The notes below the pieces were generated by a model. The model saw only the letters and a program-made list of their open reading frames with translations. It ran no database searches and was not told where the DNA came from. A program made the position numbers and the translations under genes. Positions 44,734-54,188 of a stretch of DNA of 64,000 nt are shown here, piece by piece. Source of the DNA: Candidatus Eisenbacteria bacterium (lineage in GTDB: Bacteria; Eisenbacteria; RBG-16-71-46); contig DASTBI010000143.1 in assembly GCA_035712145.1 (NCBI GenBank), positions 1 to 64,000 of the forward strand, written 5' to 3'. The stretch's first letter is position 1, and each line of letters starts with the position of its first letter.

Positions 44734-46374
44734 TCAGAATGCCTGCCCGGATCCGAACGACAACACCGGGCCCCGATCGTCTCCGGGGAAGCGCGCGATC
44801 GGCCAGGCGATGTCGACGCGGGCGACGCGGTCCTGTCCGGAGCGCGGGAGGGCCAGGCGAATCCCGAAGCCGGCGTCCTGGCGCCAGCCTCCTGGCGAAG
44901 CGCCGGGTCCCCAGGTCCGTCCGATGTCGTAGAACGCGGCGGTGCCGAGCGACAGGATCTGGAAGAAGTCGCGGCCCACCCACCACCGGTGCTCGGCGTT
45001 GAAGCGCCATGCCTGGTGACCCGTCATTCCGCGAACCGGGAGCGCGCGCATTCCGCTCAGGCCGCCGAGGATCTCCTGGTAGTCCCGCTCCGGGCGATAC
45101 GCGGCCGCGCCATATCCCGCGAGCAGAAAGGTATGAGTCCGGCGCATCTGCGTCACCCAGCGCACCTGGCCGCGGGTGACGGTCTCGAGCGGTTCGTGAC
45201 GGATTCGGGTCCTGAAGTCGAGCGCGGCGAGACCGAAGGCATGCTGTCCGAGTCCGAAGCCTCCGTCGAGCCGCGTGCCCAGGTACCCTTCGTCCGCCGT
45301 CGCACCGAGCCACTGGGGTGAATAGCCTGCGGTGATGCGCACCGAAGGGCCGAGATCGACATCCTCGATCCCGCCCAGCCGCTCCATGCCCTCGATCTCG
45401 AGGAAGGCCGGTCTCCACCACTGCGCCTCCCCGCCCCAACGGCGCTCGTGCACGTTCTCTTCTCCCCCCGCGAACTCTTCCGGCGCTCCCGGCTGGAGCT
45501 CGCTCTCCCCATAACGCCGGTCACGCAGGATGAACATCCCGGTGATTCGCACCACCTCGCGCGACGAACGGAATCCCTGTCCCCAGTACGCCTGCGTCTC
45601 CTCCACGCGGCGATCGAACTTCGCGGCCTCGTCGCCGGACTGGTAGAGCCGCGCCACCGACGTCACCAGGTTCCATCGGAATCCGTACGAATACGGCGCC
45701 GATTCGGAGTAGAAAGGGACGCCGATGTCGATGCCCTGGCTCGCGCCTTCGTTGCTCCTGGCGGCGCGAGCGGCGAGCCGCAAGCGGGACCCGAGCACGT
45801 TGGGATCGAGATACTCGGCGCCGCGGGTGATGCCTTCCGGCGCCTCGCGATAGGAAAGGCCGATACCCTTGCCGAGCCCGAGAAAGTTGCGCTCGGCCAG
45901 AGACACGGTGAGGAACAGATCGTCCTCCGCGCTCTGGATGGCGAACTCGGGCTGCGTGGTCCAGTCGTCGCGCGTCTCGACCAGGACGTCGACCGAATCC
46001 CCCCGGGCCCCCGATCGCCGGGCTTCGACGCGCAGCGGCTCGAGAATGCCGAGAGCGCGCAGGATGCGCTCGTTCTCCTTCCCACGCGCGGCGCTCCACG
46101 GCTCACCCCGGTCCAGCAGCACGGCGTGCCGAATCGTGGAAGGCCGGGTACGGACGTGAAGGGCGTCCGCCAGACGGTAGAAGGGCCGTAGCGGACCGCC
46201 GGGAAGCGGCTCGTAGAGGTTGCGAGCGACGATCTCGACGTGGCGGATCGGCAGGCCGTCGAGCGAGTCTGCGGGGGTCTGTCCTCGAACCGCGGACGGG
46301 CTGATGGGGACGAGCGCGATCGCCCCCACCAGCCCCGCGGCGCTAACGGCGTTGCGCGCCGCCCAGACGCTCAC
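44734..46374 (-). CDS. OMP85/BamA-like outer-membrane protein
   Basis: The 546-aa product starts at GTG 46372-46374 and overlaps the cpoB gene by 32 bp. A signal peptide (SAAGLVGAIALVPI ... VRGQ) precedes a single POTRA-like domain (about residues 40-130), ending DVLVETRDDWTTQP. A 16-strand-type barrel follows, closing with DRVARVDIAWPIARFPGDDRGPVLSFGSGQAF. The last strand ends in the aromatic Phe recognised by the BAM machinery. With only one POTRA it is not BamA itself; it resembles ShlB/patatin-type or TamA-like OMP85 proteins. It sits downstream of the Tol-Pal genes in the same orientation. Confidence 0.75.
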   Translation of the reverse strand: MSVWAARNAVSAAGLVGAIALVPISPSAVRGQTPADSLDGLPIRHVEIVARNLYEPLPGGPLRPFYRLADALHVRTRPSTIRHAVLLDRGEPWSAARGKENERILRALGILEPLRVEARRSGARGDSVDVLVETRDDWTTQPEFAIQSAEDDLFLTVSLAERNFLGLGKGIGLSYREAPEGITRGAEYLDPNVLGSRLRLAARAARSNEGASQGIDIGVPFYSESAPYSYGFRWNLVTSVARLYQSGDEAAKFDRRVEETQAYWGQGFRSSREVVRITGMFILRDRRYGESELQPGAPEEFAGGEENVHERRWGGEAQWWRPAFLEIEGMERLGGIEDVDLGPSVRITAGYSPQWLGATADEGYLGTRLDGGFGLGQHAFGLAALDFRTRIRHEPLETVTRGQVRWVTQMRRTHTFLLAGYGAAAYRPERDYQEILGGLSGMRALPVRGMTGHQAWRFNAEHRWWVGRDFFQILSLGTAAFYDIGRTWGPGASPGGWRQDAGFGIRLALPRSGQDRVARVDIAWPIARFPGDDRGPVLSFGSGQAF

Positions 46375-47107
46375 GGGCCAGCTGCGCTTCCCCGGAATTG
46401 GGATAGCGCTTGACGAGATCCTCGAGCGTCTTCTTGGCAGCCGACGTCTTCTTGAGTCTCTCTTGGCTCAGCGCCAGCTTGTACAGAGCCGCCGGCACCT
46501 TGTCGCCCTTGGGGAAAGCCGCCTCCACCCTGGCATATTCCACCTCGGCGCTGTCGAACACCGATTGCGCGAAGAAACATTCCCCGATGCCATACTGCGC
46601 GTTGTCCGCCAGCTCGTTGGATGGATAGCGCTTGAGGAAGTCGCGAAATTCCTGGAGCGCCAGCCGGTACCGGCCCTGCGTGAGGTCCAGCGACGCCTGG
46701 TCGTACATCTGGTTCATCTCGCCGCCCACCGGCGTCGCCGGCGACGAGGACCGCTGCGAAGCCCGGTCGAAGCGACCCATGGCTTCGTCGAGCTTCCCCT
46801 CGAGGCGGGTCATCTGCTCGAACAGCTCCTGCGTGGTCGTGCCGCTGGACGCGCGGGTGCTCAGCACGATGTCCTTCTGCTCCGCGATGTCACGCCGCGT
46901 TGCCTGCAGCACCGCGAGCGTGACCGAATCCCGAACCGTCATGGTGTCGACCACCGCCCGCAGGCTGTCGAGCCCCGAGCGCAGCAGACTGATCTGCGGC
47001 GCGTAGCATCCCGGGACCAGCAACCCCGAGCCCAGCCAGCCCATGACCGCGAGCGCCAGCACCCGGCGCCGAGAGCCTCCCTGGACTTCGGTGCGAGCGC
47101 CAGCCAT
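46343..47107 (-). CDS. cpoB: Tol-Pal system coordinator CpoB/YbgF
   Basis: The 254-aa protein has a signal peptide with a probable lipobox LVPGC (Cys34), which is unusual because E. coli CpoB is soluble. A coiled coil (about residues 38-120) with LRSGLDSLRAVVDTM and EQMTRLEGKLDEAM leads to C-terminal TPR repeats (about 140-245): YDQASLDLTQGRYRLALQEF, NAQYGIGECFFAQSVFDSAEVEYARV and LYKLALSQERLKKT. CpoB couples peptidoglycan synthesis to outer-membrane constriction. The start shares one base with the pal stop. Position in a complete tol operon makes the call firm. Confidence 0.9.
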   Translation of the reverse strand: MAGARTEVQGGSRRRVLALAVMGWLGSGLLVPGCYAPQISLLRSGLDSLRAVVDTMTVRDSVTLAVLQATRRDIAEQKDIVLSTRASSGTTTQELFEQMTRLEGKLDEAMGRFDRASQRSSSPATPVGGEMNQMYDQASLDLTQGRYRLALQEFRDFLKRYPSNELADNAQYGIGECFFAQSVFDSAEVEYARVEAAFPKGDKVPAALYKLALSQERLKKTSAAKKTLEDLVKRYPNSGEAQLARERLGGAQRR

Positions 47108-47628
47108 CAGCGGACGGTGAAGTGAGCCCGGCGGTTCTGCTGCCAGCTCGCCTCGTCGTGCCCGGTGGCGAACGGACGGTCCTTGCCGTACGACACGACC
47201 TGCAGCCGCGAATCGGCGATCCCGGCCGCGACCAGGTAATCGCGCGCCGCTTGGGCTCGCCTCTCACCCAGCGACTGGTTGTACTCGACCGTGCCGCGCT
47301 CGTCGCAGTGACCCTCGATCGTGACGTTGACCGTGGGGTTGTCCCGCAGCAGCTTGGCGTTGCGGTCCAGCGCGGCGCGCGCGTCCTCGCGCAACGTATA
47401 CGAGTCGAGGTCGAAGAATGCCGGCTGGAAGTCGCCGGAGCCGATCAGGGTCTGAGTCGGCGCGGTCTCCGTCGGCGCGGGCGCCGGCGGCGGCGGCGTC
47501 GGCTCGGGCGCCTGCGTCACGGGTGGAGCCGGCGAAGGGGCCGGCGTCTTCTTCGCACAGCCGACCGACGCCAGAATGAGCATCAGCGGCACGATCCACG
47601 CACGCGTCCACAGGTTCTTCGACGTCAT
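47107..47628 (-). CDS. pal: Peptidoglycan-associated lipoprotein Pal
   Basis: The 173-aa lipoprotein has a signal ending ASVGC (Cys24), a Pro/Ala/Thr-rich linker of about 35 residues and an OmpA-like domain: DFQPAFFDLDSYTLREDARAAL, IEGHCDERGTVEYNQSLGERRA and VSYGKDRPFATGHDEASWQQNRRAHF. The Asp and Arg residues that bind meso-diaminopimelate are in the usual places (DERGT-x-EYN and GxxRA). Pal anchors the outer membrane to peptidoglycan and is bound by TolB. ATG 47626-47628 overlaps the tolB stop as ATGA. Confidence 0.96.
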   Translation of the reverse strand: MTSKNLWTRAWIVPLMLILASVGCAKKTPAPSPAPPVTQAPEPTPPPPAPAPTETAPTQTLIGSGDFQPAFFDLDSYTLREDARAALDRNAKLLRDNPTVNVTIEGHCDERGTVEYNQSLGERRAQAARDYLVAAGIADSRLQVVSYGKDRPFATGHDEASWQQNRRAHFTVR

Positions 47629-48938
47629 GGTCTACCTCCGAGGGCTGAGTTGGTCGGGTTCGAATTGAGAAGACGGCCGGACTCCCCGGGTCGAGGAGAC
47701 CAGGCGGGAGAACTGGCGGAGAATCCACCGGTCTCGAGGCGCCGCGGCGGCCGGCCATCGAGATCGGTGACGTAGAGGCCCACACCGCTGCCGCGGTCGG
47801 ACGAGAACACGAGGTGCCGGCCGTCCGGAGACCAGCGCGGGTTCTCGTTGCTGCCTCCGCTCACGACCAGACGAGTGTCGGAGCCGTCGGCGCGGCACAC
47901 ATAGATGTCGAACCCGTTTCCGGTCCGAGCGACGAAGGCGATGCGATCTCCCTTCGGGGACCATGCCGGGGAATCGGTGTAGCCCACTTCGTAGGTGAGG
48001 CGCCGGGCGTTCCCTCCTTCGCGGTCCATCACGTAGACCTGAGGGGCTCCGGCTCGATCGGAGGTGAAGGCGACCTCGCGGCCGGTCGGCGACCACGTCG
48101 GCGAGGTGTCGATGGAGCGCTGTCGGGTGAGCCGGCGCGGGTTCCCCCCCTTGGCGTCCAGCATGTACACCTCGGAGTTGCCGTCCATGCTGAGCGTGCA
48201 GACGATCTCGCGACCATCGGGTCCGTAGGAAGCGCTGGTGTTGATGCCCGGGCGCCCGGAGACCAGGAACGGCTTTCCGCCCTCGTGCTTCACGACGAAC
48301 ACGCGCGGGCCCGACCCGCCCCGGTACGACGTGAACAGGATCAGCGAACCGTCCGGAGAGAACGCGGGCGACATCGCGATGCTTCCGTCCTGAGTGAGCG
48401 CCCGGCGATTCGCGCCGTCCCAGTCCATGATGTACAGCTCCTTCGTGCGCCCGTTGTGGGCGCTGAAGGCGATCTTGGTGCGCGCCACGCCGGGCTCGCC
48501 GGAGAACTGGAGGACGATGTCGTCCGAGAAACGATGCACGACGTCGCGCCAGTCTTTGAGTTTGCCTCGGTACTCCCGCGCCATGATGGGTCTTCCGCCG
48601 GGCACGTCCCGCACCTGGCCCTCGAGCCGCAGGTCGTCTCCCTGAACCGTGAGCTTGCCGCCCACGATCGCCTGAGCGCCGTCGACGCTCTGCCCAGCCA
48701 CCCAGGAACGGCTGACGTCGAAGACGGCGGACCAGTCGAGGTCGTTCGAGAGCACCTCGTCGGCTTGCAGACCCCAGGATCGCGCGTTGCTTCCGCCCGA
48801 AGCGGCCAGGGGCTCGCAATGAATGCGGATGCGGGAGCCGGACTTGCTGAGATCGATGTGAACATCGGTCGGCGCCTGAGCGCGGGCCGCAGGCACGAGG
48901 CTGATGAGCGCGGCCAGAGTGATGACGATGCGCTTCAT
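47625..48938 (-). CDS. tolB: Tol-Pal system protein TolB
   Basis: The 437-aa periplasmic protein starts at ATG 48936-48938, with GGGAGG upstream; an ATG four codons earlier overlaps more of tolA. After a signal peptide ending ARAQ comes the N-terminal domain (residues 25-160) and a six-bladed propeller with repeated (F/W)SPDG and NPRWSPDG-type motifs, for example AFSPDGSLILFTSYRGG and WSPKGDRIAFVART. TolB docks with Pal and TolA. The gene overlaps tolA (4 bp) and pal (4 bp). Confidence 0.95.
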   Translation of the reverse strand: MKRIVITLAALISLVPAARAQAPTDVHIDLSKSGSRIRIHCEPLAASGGSNARSWGLQADEVLSNDLDWSAVFDVSRSWVAGQSVDGAQAIVGGKLTVQGDDLRLEGQVRDVPGGRPIMAREYRGKLKDWRDVVHRFSDDIVLQFSGEPGVARTKIAFSAHNGRTKELYIMDWDGANRRALTQDGSIAMSPAFSPDGSLILFTSYRGGSGPRVFVVKHEGGKPFLVSGRPGINTSASYGPDGREIVCTLSMDGNSEVYMLDAKGGNPRRLTRQRSIDTSPTWSPTGREVAFTSDRAGAPQVYVMDREGGNARRLTYEVGYTDSPAWSPKGDRIAFVARTGNGFDIYVCRADGSDTRLVVSGGSNENPRWSPDGRHLVFSSDRGSGVGLYVTDLDGRPPRRLETGGFSASSPAWSPRPGESGRLLNSNPTNSALGGRP

Positions 48939-49585
48939 GGCGCCTCCCATTCGAATCCGAAATGCACGCCCAGCTGTCCGCCCGCGAATCCCAGCGGCAG
49001 CGGCGGCATGGGGTCGCTGATGGTGACCGCTCGCAGCGCGGAGTGATCGAAGAACTCCACGCCGCTCGCGCTCTCGATGCGGATGTCCGAGAGGTCACCT
49101 CCGCGGCCAATACGGAAATACACCACCGTCCGCACCTCATTCCCTCCGGTGGAGATGCCGGCCGGCGGCGTCCAGTTGCTGGCGATCCGGTTCCGGATCA
49201 GGACCAGGTAGTAGGTGAACTCGAAGTCGCCGGTGTCGACGTTGACGTCTCCCTTGAGACCCGCCGCACCGACCTGCGCCGATGGCAGCGTGGCTGCCGC
49301 GTTCTGCTTCGTGCGTGGCGGCGGGGACGGCTGAGGCTTGGGCGGCTTCGAAGGCTTGGGAGTCTCGATCTTGACTCCTTCGTCCTCCACCGGAGCGACG
49401 GGCTCGGGCTCGGGAGCGAGCGGCTCGGGAGGCGGCGGCGGCGTGATGGGGGCGGACGGATCGACCAGGGCGACCTGGATCACGTCGGGACCGGGCACCA
49501 CGAGGCTCACCGGACGCCGCACCAGGAACAGGGCAGCAACGATGAGGACGTGCACCAAGCCGGAGCCGAAGACCGAGCCGCGCAA
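48935..49585 (-). CDS. TolA/TonB C-terminal family energy transducer
   Basis: The 216-aa protein begins with TTG 49583-49585; GGAGG lies upstream and the nearby ATG (49588-49590) is in another frame. It has one N-terminal membrane helix (VFGSGLVHVLIVAALFLV), a Pro/Glu/Lys-rich periplasmic spacer (residues 40-95) and a TonB/TolA C-terminal domain with YYLVLIRNRIASNWTPP, VYFRIGRGGDLSDIRIESASG and DHSALRAVTISDPMPPLP. In this operon it takes the TolA position, linking the TolQR motor to TolB-Pal. The C-terminal domain is of the TonB_C type, as in many non-proteobacterial Tol systems. Confidence 0.88.
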   Translation of the reverse strand: MRGSVFGSGLVHVLIVAALFLVRRPVSLVVPGPDVIQVALVDPSAPITPPPPPEPLAPEPEPVAPVEDEGVKIETPKPSKPPKPQPSPPPRTKQNAAATLPSAQVGAAGLKGDVNVDTGDFEFTYYLVLIRNRIASNWTPPAGISTGGNEVRTVVYFRIGRGGDLSDIRIESASGVEFFDHSALRAVTISDPMPPLPLGFAGGQLGVHFGFEWEAP

Positions 49586-49586
49586 C

Positions 49587-49994
49587 TCATCGCCTCCTCG
49601 GCGGCGGCGGCGCCTCGGTGACCAGCCCGAGCGACGCCACTCCCGTGCGCCGGAGACGGGCGATCAGGTCCACGACCACGCCGTAGGGCACGCCCTGGTC
49701 GGCTTTGAGGAATACCGGGCGGTCGGACGCCCCGGCGCGCTCCAGCGCGCGCTCGAAATCCGCGTTCGCGATCACCTGGTTGCCGACGGCGATCCGCCGA
49801 TCCGCCCGCACGCTGACGATCAGGCCTTCGCGCACATCGAGACCTCGGGACGCCACCTTCGGGAGGTTGACCTCGAGACCTCCCTGGAGGAAGGGCGCCG
49901 TCACCATGAAGATGATGAGCAGCACGAGCACCACGTCCACGAGTGGCGTGACGTTGATCTCCGCCATGGGTCTGCGGTCGCCCCCGATGATCAT
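49587..49994 (-). CDS. tolR: TolR/ExbD biopolymer transport protein
   Basis: The 135-aa protein starts at ATG 49992-49994, overlapping the tolQ stop as ATGA. It has a short cytoplasmic N terminus (MAEINVTPLVDVV), one membrane helix containing the conserved Asp of PLVDVVLVLLIIFMV, and a periplasmic domain with VNLPKVASRG and GVPYGVVVDLIARLRRTGV. The membrane Asp is essential for proton use in this family. It forms the motor with TolQ. Confidence 0.94.
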   Translation of the reverse strand: MIIGGDRRPMAEINVTPLVDVVLVLLIIFMVTAPFLQGGLEVNLPKVASRGLDVREGLIVSVRADRRIAVGNQVIANADFERALERAGASDRPVFLKADQGVPYGVVVDLIARLRRTGVASLGLVTEAPPPPRRR

Positions 49995-50695
49995 CGGACG
50001 CTCACCCTCACGTCCTGTACGCCGGAGCGCATGTCGAGGAACTCGTTGGCGAACTGACCGGTCGAGTTCGCGAAGTCCCGCAGTCGTCCGAGCAGGTGGT
50101 TGTAGCCGACCACGGCCGGGATGGCCGCCGCCAGTCCGGCGACGGTCGCGATCAGGGCCTCGGCAATGCCGGGGGCGACGACCACGAGCGACGCGGAGCC
50201 CTGCGCGCCGATGTTGAGAAAGGCCGTCATGACTCCCCACACGGTTCCCATCAGCCCGATGAAGGGAGACACGCTGCCGGTGGTGGCGAGGAATCCGACG
50301 TGCCGCTCGAGACGGGCGGTCTCCTCCGCCGCCGCGCGGTCCATGGCCCGCTGGGCGATCTCGAAGCGTGACCCCTCCGACCCGAGGTCGAGCTGTTCCA
50401 GGGTGCGCTGGCCAGTGATCGCGACTTTGGCCAGCAGGCTGTGAGGATGCTGGTCACAGACCAGCCGCAGGTCGGCGTTCTTCGGCAACCTGCGAAACGC
50501 GCCCAGAAACGCGCGATCGGCTCGCTCGACTCGAGCGTAGAGCCGGATTCGATTCCAGATCACGGCCCAGGAGTACACGGACATGATCAAAAGGATGGCC
50601 AGGACCACCTTGGCGAAAGGTCCCGACGCGGCGATCAGTGCCGGCACCGTCGCCCGGGCTCCGCCACTCCACTGCAACACCCACAGGATCTGCAT
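49991..50695 (-). CDS. tolQ: TolQ/ExbB proton-channel protein
   Basis: The 234-aa membrane protein starts at ATG 50693-50695 with GAAGG upstream; longer frames to 50761 have no ribosome site. It has three membrane helices: about residues 27-47, 138-160 and 175-195. Family motifs are SPFIGLMGTVWGVMTAFLNIG and GIAEALIATVAGLAAAIPAVVGYN. It forms the pentameric stator of the Tol motor with TolR. As the first gene, it marks the promoter-proximal end of tolQRAB-pal-cpoB. Confidence 0.95.
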   Translation of the reverse strand: MQILWVLQWSGGARATVPALIAASGPFAKVVLAILLIMSVYSWAVIWNRIRLYARVERADRAFLGAFRRLPKNADLRLVCDQHPHSLLAKVAITGQRTLEQLDLGSEGSRFEIAQRAMDRAAAEETARLERHVGFLATTGSVSPFIGLMGTVWGVMTAFLNIGAQGSASLVVVAPGIAEALIATVAGLAAAIPAVVGYNHLLGRLRDFANSTGQFANEFLDMRSGVQDVRVSVR

Positions 50696-50977
50696 CGAGG
50701 GCTTCACCTTCCTTGTGAAGTCGGACCCAGCCGGAGTCTTTCCGGGAGCGGCCAGTCCCAACGCGGGTCATGCCTAGGGGAGAGGTTTGCGAAGCACGCT
50801 AGCACAGCATTTGCGAGCGTCTCAAGCAAAAGCGCGGTCAGGGCTTGGGCAAGGCTCGGACCGTCAATGGAGTGCAAAAAGCGCGATCTGCCCTTCCCAC
50901 GTTTGGACGGAACTCGCTAGACTCTCCCGGCGCGGAAAACTTCGGGCCGCGACTCTCTGACCGGAGGTACCCTTCCT
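50696..50977. other. Divergent intergenic region, tolQ / TlpA-like gene
   Basis: This 282-bp stretch holds the control region for tolQ (minus) and the TlpA-like gene (plus). A TTGAGA on the minus strand (50820-50825) and a TAGACT near 50919 on the plus strand are possible half promoters, but neither has a good partner. GGAGG at 50963-50967 is the ribosome site of the TlpA-like gene. No repeat, gene or riboswitch-like fold was recognised. Confidence 0.4.
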
Positions 50978-51496
50978 TTGACCTGGCGCGCGACACTCAC
51001 CACAGCTTTGTTTTTCGCAGTCACGCCCGTCGTCTCGCAAGCCCAGAACCTTCCCGCCGCGCCTCCCTTCACCGTGAAGACGTTCGAAGGAAAGACGGTG
51101 AGGCTGGCTGACCTTCGCGGCAAGCCTGTCGTCCTCGACTTCTGGGCGACCTGGTGCCGGCCGTGCCGCGCCGCGATGCCTCACCTCGACGCGGTCCAGA
51201 AGCGCTTTGGAGAAGGCCGCCTCGTGGTCATCGGACTGTCGGTCGACGAGGAGGACGTGGACCACGACGTGAAGCGGTTCGCCCGGGATCTCGGGGTGAG
51301 CTTCCGTCTCGGGATGGCGAACGAGAAGACACTTGATGGCTACGGGCCGATCCGCTCGCTTCCGACCACCTTCTTCATCAACCGTCAGGGCGAGGTCGTG
51401 CGGCGGGTGAAAGGCTACATCGACTCCGAGACCCTCGACTCCTACGTCCTCGAGATCGTCAATCCCAACCCGTTGACGACGGGCCGCCAGCCCTAA
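50978..51496 (+). CDS. TlpA-like periplasmic thiol-disulfide oxidoreductase
   Basis: The 172-aa protein starts at TTG 50978, 10 bp after GGAGG. A signal peptide ([17 protein letters not shown]) precedes a TlpA/ResA-type thioredoxin fold: [25 protein letters not shown], the active site WATWCRPCR (CxxC with Arg-Pro), [11 protein letters not shown] and the cis-Pro loop [13 protein letters not shown]. It probably reduces or isomerises periplasmic disulfides, for example for cytochrome c maturation or for cysteine-rich lipoproteins. It faces the gap-tRNA operon and shares a bidirectional terminator with it. Confidence 0.9.
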   Translation: MTWRATLTTALFFAVTPVVSQAQNLPAAPPFTVKTFEGKTVRLADLRGKPVVLDFWATWCRPCRAAMPHLDAVQKRFGEGRLVVIGLSVDEEDVDHDVKRFARDLGVSFRLGMANEKTLDGYGPIRSLPTTFFINRQGEVVRRVKGYIDSETLDSYVLEIVNPNPLTTGRQP

Positions 51497-51526
51497 CGGC
51501 CCACTACCCTAACGGATCCAACGAAA

Positions 51527-51550
51527 GAGCCACGCCCAAGGGCGTGGCTC
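51527..51550. terminator. Bidirectional intrinsic terminator
   Basis: GAGCCACGCCC at 51527-51537 and GGGCGTGGCTC at 51540-51550 form an 11-bp perfect stem. On the minus strand TTTCGTT follows, so it ends the gap-pgk-tpiA-secG-tRNA operon; on the plus strand it follows the TlpA-like gene. Confidence 0.8.
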
Positions 51551-51560
51551 TCGTGCTTCG

Positions 51561-51645
<85 letters not shown>

Positions 51646-51679
51646 AAACCGCCGCGCGGCTCTCCGCCGCATTCCGATG

Positions 51680-52114
51680 TCAGCGACCGCCGGGAGGCGC
51701 GCCTGTCGGCGCCGGCTGGCCGCCACCGCCTGCGGGAGGCTGCGCTCCAGCGGGCGGAGCTCCCTGCGTGGGAGCCTGCTGCTGACCCGCCGGCGGCGCC
51801 TGCTGAGGCGCTCCACCCTGCTGCGGTGCGGTCGGGATCGCGCGCCGAGCTTCCTCCTGGATGAGGCTTCGCGAGGGTATCCGCGTACCGGTTGACATCA
51901 GCGCCAGGACCAGCGACGTCACGAAGAAGGCTCCGCCAAGAACCATCGTCGCCTTGGTGAGCACGTCGGTGGCGCCACGACCGCCGAACACGGTCTGGGC
52001 GGTTCCGCCGAAAGCCCCTCCCGCCAGTCCGCCGCCTTTCCCCGACTGAAGCAGGATCACGAGGATCAGCGAGAGACAGATGATGATGTGGAGGGCGAGC
52101 AGCAAGCCGTACAT
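51680..52114 (-). CDS. secG: Preprotein translocase subunit SecG
   Basis: The 144-aa protein has the two SecG membrane helices (about residues 4-24 and 56-76) separated by the conserved GKGGGLAGGAFGG loop with AQTVFGGRGATDVLTKAT. SecG assists SecYE during protein export. The C terminus carries an extra tail of about 60 residues very rich in Gln, Pro, Ala and Gly, longer than E. coli SecG. It lies between tpiA and the tRNA-Leu gene on the same strand. Confidence 0.93.
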   Translation of the reverse strand: MYGLLLALHIIICLSLILVILLQSGKGGGLAGGAFGGTAQTVFGGRGATDVLTKATMVLGGAFFVTSLVLALMSTGTRIPSRSLIQEEARRAIPTAPQQGGAPQQAPPAGQQQAPTQGAPPAGAQPPAGGGGQPAPTGAPPGGR

Positions 52115-52190
52115 GGGAAACCTCGAAACCTAAGGAGTGAAGAGGGTCCTGCGATGCGGCCGGCTAACCTACCAGCGGAGCAACCCTCCG

Positions 52191-52982
52191 TCAACGCGCT
52201 CCTGACACCGGGCGCGCGGCCGCTTCGGCGATCGCCCGGAATCCCTGGGGATCCAGGGAGGCGCCGCCGACCAGCGCTCCATCGACGTCGTCCTCGGAGA
52301 ACAGCCCCGCCGCGTTGGCGGCATTCACGCTTCCGCCATAGAGGATCGCCAGCTCGGACCCCAGACGACCTTCGCCGTGGGCGTCCAGGGCGCTTCGGAT
52401 GACTCGATGCGCATCGCGCGCCTGCTCGGTGGTCGCCACGCGTCCGGTGCCGATCGCCCACACCGGCTCGTAGGCGATCACGGTGCCCCGCGCGTCACTG
52501 GCCGGCAGCCCGCGATAGGCCGCTTCGATCTGGCGCGTCAGCACGGCTTCGGTCTGGCCGGCCTCGCGCTGCGCGAGCGTCTCCCCCACGCACACGATGG
52601 GGATCAGTCCGTCTCGCAGGGCGGCGCGCAGCTTGCGCGCGACCGTCGCGTCGTCTTCTCCCATGCCGTGGCGGCGCTCGGAGTGCCCCACGATCACCAT
52701 CCGGCATCCCGCCGCGGAAAGCATGCTGCCCGAGACCTCGCCGGTAAAAGCGCCGTGCGGCTCCGCGTGGAGGTTCTGCGCGCCAAGCAGGATGCCGCTC
52801 CCCTCGAGGATGTCGCGCACCGGCGCGAGCGCTGTGAACGGCGGACAGACGAGCAGCGCGGCGCCGTTGGGAATCCCGCCGTCCTTCAATGCGCGGGCGG
52901 TGGCCACGGCCTCGGGAGCGGTCTTGTTCATCTTCCAGTTCCCCGCCACCAGGCGGGGTCGCCTAGGCCAGCTCGTGCTCAC
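52191..52982 (-). CDS. tpiA: Triosephosphate isomerase
   Basis: The 263-aa glycolytic enzyme starts at GTG 52980-52982, overlapping the pgk stop as GTGA. Active-site motifs are complete: AGNWKMN (Asn15, Lys17), VIVGHSERR (His100), [11 protein letters not shown] (Glu172) and [10 protein letters not shown]. It interconverts dihydroxyacetone phosphate and glyceraldehyde-3-phosphate. It is the third gene of the gap-pgk-tpiA-secG-tRNA operon. Confidence 0.97.
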   Translation of the reverse strand: MSTSWPRRPRLVAGNWKMNKTAPEAVATARALKDGGIPNGAALLVCPPFTALAPVRDILEGSGILLGAQNLHAEPHGAFTGEVSGSMLSAAGCRMVIVGHSERRHGMGEDDATVARKLRAALRDGLIPIVCVGETLAQREAGQTEAVLTRQIEAAYRGLPASDARGTVIAYEPVWAIGTGRVATTEQARDAHRVIRSALDAHGEGRLGSELAILYGGSVNAANAAGLFSEDDVDGALVGGASLDPQGFRAIAEAAARPVSGAR

Positions 52983-54184
52983 GCCCGGCGATCGTCGAGG
53001 GCGGCGACACCCGGGAGCACCTTGCCCTCGAGGAACTCGAGCGAAGCGCCGCCTCCCGTGGAGAGATGCGTCAGGCGCTCCGCCACGCCCGCCTGCTGCA
53101 CGGCGGCCGCGGAGTCGCCGCCTCCCACGATCGTCACCGCGCCACGGCCCGTGGCGTCGGCGAGCGCGCGCGCGACCGCGAGCGTGCCTTCGGCGAAGGC
53201 CGGAACTTCGAAGACGCCCATCGGCCCGTTCCACAGCACCGTCTTCGCGTTCTGGATCTTCTCGGCGAAGCGTTTCACCGTCTCGGGTCCGATATCGACG
53301 CCCATCTCCTCGGCCCCCAATCGATCGACCGCCGTCACCTTGCCCGGTGCCGTGCCGTCGGACGCGGTCGATGCCACGCAGTCGACCGGCAGCACGAGAT
53401 CCACGCCGCGCGAAGCCGCGTCGGCCGTGACCCGGCGCGCCATCTCGACGCGATCCTCCTCCACCAGCGAGCGCCCCGTCGCGACGCCTCGCGCGCGCAG
53501 GAAGGTGAACATCATCGCCCCGCCGATGAGCAGCGCGTCCACCTTGGACAGCAGTGACGTGATCACGTCGATCTTGCCGGAGATCTTGGCGCCGCCCAGG
53601 ATGGCGATGAACGGCCGTCCCGGATTCTCGAGCGCCGCGCCGAGATGGTTGAGCTCCTGCTCCATCAGGAAACCGGCCGCGGCCGGCTTGAGCAGCCGCG
53701 CCACGCCTTCGGTGGATGCGTGCGCGCGATGGGCGGCGCCGAAGGCGTCGTTGACGTACACATCGCCCAGCGTGGCCAGCGAGCGTGCGAACCCGGGATC
53801 GTTCTTCTCCTCTTCGGGATGGAAGCGGAGGTTCTCGAGCAGCAGGACCTCGCCGTCCTTCAGCTGCTTCGAGCGCTGCTCCGCCAAAGTACCGATGCAG
53901 TCGTCCGCGAAGCCGATCGGCATCCTCAGCAGCCGCTCCAGCCGCCGAGCGACCGGCTTCAGGCTGTAGCGCGGGTCGGGCCCGCCCTTGGGCCGCCCGA
54001 GGTGCGACATGAGCACCAGCCGCGCCTGCTTGTGGAGCAGATAACGGATCGTGGGAAGCGTGGCGACGAGCCGCGTATCGTCGCTCACTTCGCCGTCCTG
54101 CAGAGGGACGTTGAAGTCCACGCGCGTGAGCACGCGCTTCGCGGTCGGATCGATGTCCCGCAGCGTCAGCTTGGCGAGCGGCAC
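52979..54184 (-). CDS. pgk: Phosphoglycerate kinase
   Basis: The 401-aa enzyme transfers the acyl phosphate of 1,3-bisphosphoglycerate to ADP. It starts at GTG 54182-54184, 4 bp after the gap stop. Motifs: [98 protein letters not shown] and [15 protein letters not shown]. It is full length. No separate ribosome site is visible, so translation is probably coupled to gap. Confidence 0.97.
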   Translation of the reverse strand: MPLAKLTLRDIDPTAKRVLTRVDFNVPLQDGEVSDDTRLVATLPTIRYLLHKQARLVLMSHLGRPKGGPDPRYSLKPVARRLERLLRMPIGFADDCIGTLAEQRSKQLKDGEVLLLENLRFHPEEEKNDPGFARSLATLGDVYVNDAFGAAHRAHASTEGVARLLKPAAAGFLMEQELNHLGAALENPGRPFIAILGGAKISGKIDVITSLLSKVDALLIGGAMMFTFLRARGVATGRSLVEEDRVEMARRVTADAASRGVDLVLPVDCVASTASDGTAPGKVTAVDRLGAEEMGVDIGPETVKRFAEKIQNAKTVLWNGPMGVFEVPAFAEGTLAVARALADATGRGAVTIVGGGDSAAAVQQAGVAERLTHLSTGGGASLEFLEGKVLPGVAALDDRRA

Positions 54185-54188
54185 GGGC

